The translations under genes and the position numbers were made by a program. A stretch of 6,559 nt of DNA from Syntrophales bacterium (lineage in GTDB: Bacteria > Desulfobacterota > Syntrophia > Syntrophales > UBA8958). Shown here piece by piece: positions 1-5,532 of this stretch (the first letter of the stretch is position 1; every line of letters begins with the position of its first letter). The notes beneath the pieces are model-generated. The model did not search any database and was not told the DNA's origin. It saw only the letters and a program-made list of their open reading frames with translations. The DNA lies in NCBI GenBank assembly GCA_023231165.1, contig JALNVY010000138.1, positions 1 through 6,559 of the forward strand. Direction: 5' to 3'.

Positions 1-35
1 AAAATCAAATATTTCACCATGATTTAGGGGACGAA

Positions 36-1118
36 TTAGGTGTTGACCCGCCGGATCAGGTAATACGCCGCAACACTGAAAAGCAGGTTGGGAATCCATG
101 CCGCCAGCAGGGGGTAAAGGGTTCCCGACCGGCCGAGGGAAAGGGAGAAGGCAAACACCAGCCAATAGGAAAAGCCGATAATAACCCCGGCGCCGACGCT
201 TTGCGCCACACCGCCGCTGCGCTCCGAGCGCAGAGAAAAGCTGATCCCGATTACCAGCAGGATGATGCTGACAAAACTGAAAGCAAGTTTCCCATGCAGA
301 TCCACCAGATAGCGTGTCATATCATACCCTTCGGATTGCAGTTTGCGAATATACGGATACAGTTCAAAAAATCCCATTTTGTCGGCTTCCTTTTGAACCT
401 TCTTGAAGTCTGCCGGTTTTTCCGGAAGATTTATGGCTCGGGACGATAATTTTTCCAGCTTGGGGAATCCGCCCCCATCTGCCATCGAGGCGATCAGTAC
501 ATTCTGAAAGATCCATTTTCCTTCCTGCCACTGCGCTTTTTCTGCATCAATTCTTTGAAGCAAGCGGAATTTGGGATCAAAATAGTAAATCGTGATTCCA
601 TGGAGAGCATTGTTTTCTGCATCGAACATGCGGAAATTATATATGGCTTGATTCCCCCGGTACCAGATTTCATTCTGTTTGAACATCCCCATGGATTCCT
701 GTTTCTGGACCTCCACCAGGCGGATGTATTCGGCCTTCTGGAAGGACCGGGGTGTAATGAACTCGCTGAACAGAAAAAGAACTATACTGACGATGATACA
801 AATGATGAGCAGAGGGAAAGCGAGGCGATAAAGACTCACCCCGTTGGCCTTGACGGCCACAATCTCGTTGTTCTTAGACAGGGCGCCGAAGGTCATGAGC
901 GTTGCCAGGAGAATGACGGCCGGGGTCGTCTGAGAAACGATCGTGGGGATCATGAAAAAGAAATGCGACGCCATCTGGATAATAGTGGCGTTATTGCTTA
1001 TAAACATACGGATTTTACCGAAAAAATCGATGATCAGATAGATCGAAATGATGGATAGGAGAATGAGAAAGAACAACTTAAGGTATTCCTTGATAATATA
1101 GCGGTCCAGGATTTTCAT
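36..1118 (-). CDS. lptG: LptG-type LPS export permease
   Basis: A YjgP/YjgQ-family inner-membrane permease of 360 aa, the usual family length. In the family, LptF and LptG pair with the ATPase LptB to extract lipopolysaccharide from the inner membrane and pass it to LptC/LptA. The sequence shows the expected layout: a short amphipathic start (MKILDRYIIKEYLK), helices at about 12-31, 50-78 and 98-119, a periplasmic beta-rich domain at about 125-270, and three C-terminal helices at about 275-295, 307-327 and 334-354. The cytoplasmic segment NNEIVAVKANGVSLY (83-97) is the conserved coupling-helix region that contacts LptB. The ATG at 1118 lies 10 nt after the lptF stop and has only a weak GAG upstream, so translational coupling is likely. 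LptG rather than LptF is assigned from its downstream position and the gene pair; the two are paralogues and could be swapped. No lptB or lptC is visible. Confidence 0.9.
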   Translation of the reverse strand: MKILDRYIIKEYLKLFFLILLSIISIYLIIDFFGKIRMFISNNATIIQMASHFFFMIPTIVSQTTPAVILLATLMTFGALSKNNEIVAVKANGVSLYRLAFPLLIICIIVSIVLFLFSEFITPRSFQKAEYIRLVEVQKQESMGMFKQNEIWYRGNQAIYNFRMFDAENNALHGITIYYFDPKFRLLQRIDAEKAQWQEGKWIFQNVLIASMADGGGFPKLEKLSSRAINLPEKPADFKKVQKEADKMGFFELYPYIRKLQSEGYDMTRYLVDLHGKLAFSFVSIILLVIGISFSLRSERSGGVAQSVGAGVIIGFSYWLVFAFSLSLGRSGTLYPLLAAWIPNLLFSVAAYYLIRRVNT

Positions 1119-1128
1119 AGCTCAATAA

Positions 1129-2268
1129 TCATTTGACTGTCTTGGAAAAGTTCGGCCATAGGGGTTTCTCTTCCGCCGCCCGGTAGAATAGATAAATTCC
1201 CACGATTCCGAGCAGGATATTAGGGGTCCACGTGCCGATAAAAGGTGTCAACTGCCCCGTTTCCGCAAGGGCTTCCCCTCCCAGACGAATGAGGTAGTAG
1301 GCGAGGACCACCGCCAGGCCGATGGAAAATCCCCAGAACTTAGCTGTACGGTGCTTCCGGATGCCCAGGGGGATGCCGAGAATGCAGAAAACCAGCGTGG
1401 AAACGGGAATAGCGAGTTTCTTCTGGATCTCGATTGCCAATTCCCGGAGATCCGTATCTTTGATCTTTTTATCCTGCATGCGCTTAAATATTTCCATAGT
1501 GGTCATTTCCGTACTTGCCTTGGTTTTGGCTTTCTCTTCTGTCATCGCCGCACCCAGGTCCAGTTTGATATCATAGCGGGCAAAGTCCATCTTACGGTAA
1601 TTTTTCAAACTCCGGTCCACACTGTGGGTGGCTCCATTTTCTATACGTAACGTGACGGTCATCTCATTGGGGTTGGCGACAAGGTAGGCCCTGGTGGCGA
1701 TGATGGTGGACGGTTCTTCTTTGTCGCGGGTATCGGAGATAAGCACCCCTTCCATATAATCTCCGCTGACGGGTATCTTGTCAGCGTACAGAAGGATTCC
1801 CTTGAAGTCATCGTTGAAGACTTTTTCTTTGATACCGGCACTGGCCTTTTGCCGGGCGACGCTGAAAAGCAGGAGCTTGGTAGCGTAGTTACCCTGAGGG
1901 ACAAGAAAATAACTTGTCACCGCCGTCAGGAAAAAGGTTACAACGGTGGCAAGGATAATGGGTTTGGAAATCTCGTAGAGACTTATTCCCGACGCCTTCA
2001 TGACGATGAGCTCATTGTCGCTGGAAAGCCGGCCAAGGCCCATCATAATGGCCACAAAAAGGGAAATGGGAATAGTGAACAGGAGAAAGGAAGGCATCAG
2101 GTAAATGATCATCAGCACTATATCGAATATGCGGATGCCCTTGTTGACCATGAGATCCATGAGCTGGAGGATCTTTCCCATGAGCAGGACGAAGGTCAGA
2201 ATGAAGAGGATCATGAAAAAGGGGAAGACGATCTCTTTCAGGATATAGCGATGGATGATCTTTTTCAT
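1129..2268 (-). CDS. lptF: LptF-type LPS export permease
   Basis: Second YjgP/YjgQ-family permease, 379 aa from the ATG at 2268. It is the partner of the downstream permease in the LptB2FG transporter. Visible parts: a first helix at about 15-34, two more at about 49-76 and 103-122, the coupling segment SSDNELIVMKASGISLY at about 82-98, a periplasmic domain at about 123-283, and three C-terminal helices at about 286-303, 310-330 and 345-364. A Lys/Glu/Thr-rich stretch at about 244-270 probably belongs to the periplasmic domain edge. A longer reading from a TTG at 2277 adds only three residues and has no Shine-Dalgarno. The ATG has GAGG just upstream (spacing short, 3 nt), and homologues typically begin MKK.., so the ATG is preferred. 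It starts 12 nt after the stop of the acyl-CoA gene and ends 10 nt before lptG, pointing to a single operon. The F versus G label rests on order and similarity recalled from the family. Confidence 0.9.
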   Translation of the reverse strand: MKKIIHRYILKEIVFPFFMILFILTFVLLMGKILQLMDLMVNKGIRIFDIVLMIIYLMPSFLLFTIPISLFVAIMMGLGRLSSDNELIVMKASGISLYEISKPIILATVVTFFLTAVTSYFLVPQGNYATKLLLFSVARQKASAGIKEKVFNDDFKGILLYADKIPVSGDYMEGVLISDTRDKEEPSTIIATRAYLVANPNEMTVTLRIENGATHSVDRSLKNYRKMDFARYDIKLDLGAAMTEEKAKTKASTEMTTMEIFKRMQDKKIKDTDLRELAIEIQKKLAIPVSTLVFCILGIPLGIRKHRTAKFWGFSIGLAVVLAYYLIRLGGEALAETGQLTPFIGTWTPNILLGIVGIYLFYRAAEEKPLWPNFSKTVK

Positions 2269-2280
2269 GATCCTCAATGT

Positions 2281-2997
2281 TTACATCATAAGTTTCAAAG
2301 GTTCTATGTATTCGGGGTCTTCCTTGTCCATGATTTCGATGATGTGTTTGTGCATACGTCTTTTCATCTCTCCGAAAATAGCTCTTTTTTTCTTGAAGGT
2401 CTTGGCGAAGGCCACGGATTCCTTCATCAGTTCGTCTTGATCGGCGCAGGCCTTGATGATGATGTGGTGCTCTTCCAATTCCTTGGCTCCCATGCGCTTG
2501 CCACTGAATACCGCTTCTTCGAACTTGTAATAGGGCAGGGCCTTTTTCAGGAGGGCAAACATACCCGGCAGGAAAGGGATGCTGATATCCACTTCGGGAA
2601 AACAGAAGAAGCCCTTGTCCGATCTCATGAAGCGGAAATCGCAGGCGCAGGCCATGATGCTGCCGTCGCCGAAGGCATGACCGTTGAGGGCGGCGACGAC
2701 CGGCATGGGGGAGAGAAGGATTTTCTTGAAGATTTTATTCAGTCCGTACATAAAGTCTTTGATGGCCTGGAAGTCCTTCTTGTTGAAAACATCCAGCAGC
2801 CAGGGCAGGTCGATTCCCTGGGACCAGTTCTTGGGGTCGTTGGAGGCAATAATGACCGCTGTGATGTCTGCGTCTGCCTCAATTTCGTCGAAGGCTTTTA
2901 GAATGGCCTCGATAAACATCGGATTGTGCCTGTTTTCGCCGTTAGTCATGGTAATGATTGCGACGTTTTCGTCTTTTGCCCATTCCAGTATCGCCAT
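2281..2997 (-). CDS. Crotonase-family enzyme, probable delta3,delta2-enoyl-CoA isomerase
   Basis: A 238-aa crotonase-fold protein, likely cytoplasmic. The crotonase landmarks are present: an oxyanion-loop segment NWSQGIDL (57-64), then NGHAFGDGSIMACACDFRFM (105-124), then CFPEVDI (132-138). Of the two glutamates used by enoyl-CoA hydratases, the first position (Glu144 in the rat enzyme) is Ile114 here, while the second (Glu164) is kept as Glu135. A single glutamate at that place is the pattern of delta3,delta2-enoyl-CoA isomerases. The stretch FMRSDKGFFCFPEVDI and the C-terminal FGEMKRRMHKHII also resemble plant/peroxisomal-type isomerases. These shift the double bond of unsaturated acyl-CoAs during beta-oxidation. 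The start at 2997 is chosen because GGAGG lies 8 nt upstream; an ATG at 3012 would add five residues but overlaps that ribosome site. The gene is first in a probable operon with lptF and lptG. The exact substrate is not shown by the sequence, and a non-isomerase crotonase role remains possible. Confidence 0.82.
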   Translation of the reverse strand: MAILEWAKDENVAIITMTNGENRHNPMFIEAILKAFDEIEADADITAVIIASNDPKNWSQGIDLPWLLDVFNKKDFQAIKDFMYGLNKIFKKILLSPMPVVAALNGHAFGDGSIMACACDFRFMRSDKGFFCFPEVDISIPFLPGMFALLKKALPYYKFEEAVFSGKRMGAKELEEHHIIIKACADQDELMKESVAFAKTFKKKRAIFGEMKRRMHKHIIEIMDKEDPEYIEPLKLMM

Positions 2998-2999
2998 AG

Positions 3000-3012
3000 C
3001 ATATTCCTCCAT
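3000..3012 (-). promoter_or_regulatory. Ribosome binding site deciding the isomerase start
   Basis: On the minus strand this reads ATGGAGGAATATG followed by CT and the ATG at 2997. GGAGG is a strong Shine-Dalgarno with 8 nt to that ATG. It makes the upstream ATG (3012), which overlaps the site itself, an unlikely start. Confidence 0.7.
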
Positions 3013-3077
3013 GAGGTAGTTTTTGGTAGCCGGCCATTGTGCATTCCTGAGGCTGACCGTCAGTTAGCACAATAGGC

Positions 3078-3107
3078 TTGATAATTCAATCGGCTTAATG
3101 GCGACAA
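3078..3107 (-). promoter_or_regulatory. Weak candidate promoter for the isomerase-lptFG operon
   Basis: Reading the minus strand, TTGTCG (3107-3102) and TATCAA (3083-3078) are separated by 18 nt, each matching about four of six sigma70 positions. It is the best pair I could find in the 177-nt divergent gap upstream of the operon, but matches of this quality occur by chance in AT-rich DNA. No operator is evident. Confidence 0.2.
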
Positions 3108-3112
3108 TCCAT

Positions 3113-3141
3113 TTGACAATTTACACCCCAAAGGGTAGAGG
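3113..3141 (+). promoter_or_regulatory. Candidate sigma70 promoter for the exported deaminase
   Basis: A perfect -35 box TTGACA (3113-3118) is followed after 17 nt by TAGAGG (3136-3141), a poor -10 box (three of six positions). The predicted start would be near 3148, leaving a leader of about 27 nt before the ATG at 3175. The -35 is convincing; the -10 is not, so an activator or another sigma factor may be involved. Confidence 0.35.
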
Positions 3142-3174
3142 CTTGGCATGAAAGTTCTGTGAAAGTAATATCCG

Positions 3175-4764
3175 ATGAAGATTAAAACACTTGTGATGTT
3201 GATTTGTTTAGTGTCATTCGGAGTCGCCGATGCGCGCGAAATCAAGGCCAAAAAAACAATCACGCAGAGCAACTACGTGGCAACGAACCAGTATTACTCC
3301 AATCTGATTTCGGGGGCGATTCCCAGCGTCGCAGAGCTTAATCTATTCGCAAACATGTTACCCAAAGGCGGCGATATCCATCATCATTATTCGGGAGCGA
3401 TCTATGCCGAGACTTATCTGGATTGGGTAGGGAAAAAGAATTACTGCATTTACCGTGAAAGCGATAAGCAGCTGAAAGTTGAAAAATATCGCATCGAAAC
3501 CAGGCCGGCAGCCGACCTTGCGGAAGGGGCAGGCAAAATATGCGTCAGCGCCGATACGGTCCGAAAAGACAATGCTTTCTACCGGGAATTACTCATGCGC
3601 TGGTCTGACAAGGACTTCGGTAACCACTTTCACGAGCAATCACCACCGGACCAACATTTTTTCGACACCTTCGGCTTTCTTGATCCCCTTTCTCACTCCG
3701 CATACCAGGAGGGTTTACAGATCCTCAAAGAGCGCGCCAAGGCCGAGAATGTTCAGTATATAGAGACGATGTTGGAAAAATCTCCCGATATCGATAATCC
3801 GGTCCTGGCTAAAAAAATTAACGGCCTGACAGCCGACGCCACCGATGATGATATTGAAGTTGTCCTAAATGAATATTCTGACTTCATGGATGGCGATGCC
3901 GCTATCAAGGCGAAGATCGACAACTACGTCAAAATCCTGGAAGAGGCGGCTGCGGACATCGATGACGCAGCTTTCAGACTCCGCTTTCAGGCCTATGTAT
4001 CTCGCAACAATGATCCCGCCAAGGTATTCTCAAGCTTGTATTCCGCCTTTGCCGCCGCGAAGGAAAGTAACCTTATTGTCGGGGTCAACATTGTCGGCCC
4101 GGAAAACGGCCATGTCGCAATGCGTGACTACTCGCTCCACATGCAGATGTTTCGAGTTTTGAATCAGCGCTTTCCCGGCGTGAAACTCTCCCTCCATGCC
4201 GGCGAGCTGGTACTGGGAATGGTTCGGCCTGAAGGCTTGAAGAGCCATATCCGTGAAGCCGTAGAGATCGCTTTGGCGGACCGGATCGGGCATGGCGTCG
4301 ATATTGCGCATGAGACAGATCCCGACGAGCTGCTGGATGTGCTGAAAGAGCGCAAGGTCGCGATTGAGGTGAACCTGACCAGTAACGATTTTATCCTCGG
4401 GGTGAAAAACGAGGCTCATCCGGTGCAGTTGTATCGCTATCATAACGTGCCATTTGTCATATCCACTGATGATCCCGGCGTGTCACGCAACAATTTGAGC
4501 GGTGAATACCTATTATTTATAAGCCGCTACAAGCCTTCCTACGAAGAACTTAAAAGGGTGGTTTACAACAGCATCCGTTACTCCTTCTTGAGCGAGAGCG
4601 ATAAACTTGTTGAGTTTAAATCATTGGATAAACGCTTCGCTGAGTTTGAAGCCAAGATTGATAAGCTGGCGAGTTCCGGGCGGATAAGCAGCGCCGCTGT
4701 TCGTAAGAGCGCCAATGCCCAAACGAGTGCCGGCGCCCGCAAGAGCAAGGGCCGTGGCCGTTAG
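3175..4764 (+). CDS. Exported adenosine deaminase-superfamily protein, ADGF/ADA2-like
   Basis: A 529-aa protein. Residues 1-20 are a Sec signal peptide (MKIKTL, hydrophobic core, ADA before the probable cut at 20/21); no lipobox is seen. The rest is a metal-dependent amidohydrolase of the adenosine/AMP deaminase superfamily with the whole active site: PKGGDIHHHYSG (63-74; metal His69 and His71), VNIVGPE (304-310), SLHAGE (339-344; His341, catalytic Glu344), RIGHG (370-374; His373) and STDDPG (430-435; Asp432, Asp433). It is far longer than cytosolic ADA (about 350 aa) and close to secreted ADGF/ADA2 proteins (about 510). The extra block after the first metal motif (about 85-130) carries the only two cysteines of the mature chain, Cys91 and Cys123, a likely disulfide where ADA2 has one. 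The tail (about 500-529) is rich in Lys, Arg, Ser and Ala. The likely reaction is periplasmic or extracellular deamination of adenosine or a related purine nucleoside; the substrate is inferred. The Shine-Dalgarno is weak. The gene stands alone, divergent from the isomerase operon. Confidence 0.88.
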   Translation: MKIKTLVMLICLVSFGVADAREIKAKKTITQSNYVATNQYYSNLISGAIPSVAELNLFANMLPKGGDIHHHYSGAIYAETYLDWVGKKNYCIYRESDKQLKVEKYRIETRPAADLAEGAGKICVSADTVRKDNAFYRELLMRWSDKDFGNHFHEQSPPDQHFFDTFGFLDPLSHSAYQEGLQILKERAKAENVQYIETMLEKSPDIDNPVLAKKINGLTADATDDDIEVVLNEYSDFMDGDAAIKAKIDNYVKILEEAAADIDDAAFRLRFQAYVSRNNDPAKVFSSLYSAFAAAKESNLIVGVNIVGPENGHVAMRDYSLHMQMFRVLNQRFPGVKLSLHAGELVLGMVRPEGLKSHIREAVEIALADRIGHGVDIAHETDPDELLDVLKERKVAIEVNLTSNDFILGVKNEAHPVQLYRYHNVPFVISTDDPGVSRNNLSGEYLLFISRYKPSYEELKRVVYNSIRYSFLSESDKLVEFKSLDKRFAEFEAKIDKLASSGRISSAAVRKSANAQTSAGARKSKGRGR

Positions 4765-4811
4765 CCCGACCTTGTCAAGGGGCCGATAAACGATCAGTCG
4801 ATCTAAATGCT

Positions 4812-5036
4812 TTATTTCCGGCTGATCAGCCACAAGATAAGAGTAAGGATCACACTGGCGAGGATGCTGGTCGTGAGAGGAAAATAGAAGGTAAACTTTT
4901 CTCCCTTGAAGAAAAGATCCCCGGGGAGCTTGCCGATCCAGGGGATCTTCCCCCCGATCATCATGAGCAGACCAATGCCGGCGATGACTATGCCGATGAT
5001 CAGAAATATCTTACCGAACTGCGAGAAATCGTTCAT
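4812..5036 (-). CDS. DUF2905-family small membrane protein
   Basis: A 74-aa protein with two membrane helices (about 8-28 and 52-71) joined by a loop containing GKIPWIGKLPGDL (29-41) and the following FYFPLTTSI (50-58). These two motifs and the length are the hallmark of the DUF2905 family, short inner-membrane proteins found widely in bacteria with no established function. The ATG at 5036 is preceded by GAGG about 10 nt upstream and by AGGG directly before it. The GAGG overlaps the stop (TGA, 5051-5049) of the DUF4143 remnant that lies upstream on the same strand. The gene converges with the exported deaminase, leaving 47 nt between the two stops. I see no canonical hairpin-plus-T-run terminator in that gap. 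Confidence 0.85.
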   Translation of the reverse strand: MNDFSQFGKIFLIIGIVIAGIGLLMMIGGKIPWIGKLPGDLFFKGEKFTFYFPLTTSILASVILTLILWLISRK

Positions 5037-5048
5037 CCCTGCGCAACC

Positions 5049-5239
5049 TCAATTTTCGAGATACAAGCGCAGACTTTTCAAGCTCCCCATGCGCCGCTTT
5101 TAACCTCGACGGGCTGTATCATCCCATCTACCACTGCCAGAAAGTCCACCTCGGCACTGCTGCTCTTTGCATATCTGTCCCAATAATAAAGCTCATCTTG
5201 CTGGAAAATAAGCATTTCCTGCCCTACAATCTGTTTTGC
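5049..5239 (-). pseudogene. Remnant of a DUF4143-type AAA+ ATPase (C-terminal tail, frameshifted)
   Basis: Reading from 5239 the frame gives AKQIVGQEML, then LYYWDRYAKSSSAEVDFL, then IQPVEVKSGAWG. This is the end of the DUF4143 domain of ATP-binding proteins of the COG1373 type, including the PD-(D/E)XK-like E-V-D..V-E-V-K spacing. At the G-run 5085-5088 the frame breaks: as read it ends in GA and a TGA, but restoring one base gives GSLKSLRLYLEN and a stop at 5051-5049, which is how these proteins end. Only about 63 residues remain of a family that is normally about 380-450 aa. The P-loop ATPase part is absent from the window. Upstream, the sequence joins an unrelated-looking segment in another frame. 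I read this as a dead gene fragment; a single sequencing error could explain the frameshift but not the missing N-terminal part. Confidence 0.75.
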
Positions 5240-5342
5240 CCGACGCCTGGAGGAGGTCGTCCGTCCCCCGGCGGAGATCGTGCATACAGTTGGCCAGGTC
5301 CGCCTTTTCATCCTCGCTCCAATCCTGCCAGGCAAGATTCAC
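5193..5342 (-). pseudogene. Unrecognised coding-like fragment fused out of frame to the ATPase tail
   Basis: From a GTG at 5342 a 49-codon frame runs to TGA at 5195-5193. Its first 36 residues (NLAWQDWSEDEKADL, then ANCMHDLRRGTDDLLQASGK) have strong G/C preference at third positions and a charged helical composition typical of real protein. The last 13 residues overlap the DUF4143 tail in the wrong frame and look like noise. No Shine-Dalgarno precedes the GTG, and an in-frame TAA lies six bases upstream of it. It may be the leftover end of another gene, or an upstream part of the same ATPase gene shifted by indels. I do not recognise the family and assign no function. Confidence 0.4.
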
Positions 5343-5370
5343 AATTTATTTATGATTCCATAAATAAATT
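5343..5370. repeat. Perfect 12-bp AT-rich inverted repeat
   Basis: AATTTATTTATG (5343-5354) and CATAAATAAATT (5359-5370) are exact reverse complements around the 4-nt spacer ATTC. It sits immediately upstream of the coding-like fragment on the minus strand. It could be a repressor operator, the end of a small mobile element, or a hairpin. It has no G/C-rich stem and no clean T-run, so it is a poor classical terminator. Confidence 0.7.
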
Positions 5371-5449
5371 TATGGGGATATTGGCGCTAAATATATATAA
5401 AGTCAAGACCTTCTTACTATAGATCTTATAGATTTGTGGCCAATATTCA

Positions 5450-5478
5450 TTGACATACATAACGGCGTTTTTTATACT
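5450..5478 (+). promoter_or_regulatory. Near-consensus sigma70 promoter
   Basis: TTGACA (5450-5455, six of six) and TATACT (5473-5478, five of six) are separated by exactly 17 nt. The predicted start is near 5485, giving a leader of about 48 nt before the membrane-protein ATG at 5533. This is the best promoter in the window and faces the right gene. Confidence 0.75.
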
Positions 5479-5500
5479 CCCACCGACAATAAGAAACGCC
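5464..5500. repeat. Operator-like inverted repeat over the -10 and start region
   Basis: GGCGTTTTTTAT (5464-5475) pairs with ATAAGAAACGCC (5489-5500): 11 of 12 positions are complementary, with a 13-nt spacer. The repeat covers the -10 box and the expected transcription start, the classic place for a repressor site. It is unlikely to act as an RNA terminator because the predicted start lies inside it. Confidence 0.6.
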
Positions 5501-5521
5501 TTATCAACCGGTAAAAGCATC

Positions 5522-5526
5522 AAGGG
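5522..5526 (+). promoter_or_regulatory. Ribosome binding site of the membrane protein
   Basis: AAGGG followed by a 6-nt spacer to the ATG at 5533. It supports that start codon for the frame that runs off the window edge. Confidence 0.65.
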
Positions 5527-5532
5527 AAATAA

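Noticed and set aside
555..1058. A 167-codon plus-strand open frame
   Set aside because: It is antisense to lptG, which has clear family motifs. The predicted peptide shows no recognisable domain.
1849..2901. A 350-codon plus-strand open frame
   Set aside because: It lies antisense across lptF and the isomerase gene. Its His/Asp/Glu/Gly-heavy composition and lack of domains are those of a shadow of the real genes.
3053..3063. An 11-bp inverted repeat CTGACCGTCAG in the divergent gap
   Set aside because: Five-bp arms with a one-base centre are common by chance, and it does not overlap the better promoter candidates.
4030..4443. A 137-codon minus-strand open frame
   Set aside because: It is antisense to the catalytic core of the deaminase, where the zinc-site motifs fix the true frame.
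4765..4811. Possible terminator between the deaminase and DUF2905 stops
   Set aside because: CCTTGTCAAGG gives at most a tiny stem and no run of T follows in either direction, so I do not call a terminator.
4820..4831. A 12-bp perfect palindrome GGCTGATCAGCC
   Set aside because: It lies inside the DUF2905 coding end. About one or two 12-bp palindromes are expected by chance in a window of this size, and no T-run follows on either strand.
5198..5422. A 74-codon plus-strand open frame over the AT-rich repeat
   Set aside because: It crosses the ATPase remnant on the opposite strand and the inverted repeat. It has no ribosome site and no coding-like composition.
5378..5446. Eight-bp inverted repeat ATATTGGC / GCCAATAT flanking 53 nt
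   Set aside because: Arms this short at this distance arise by chance in AT-rich DNA, and nothing recognisable lies between them.
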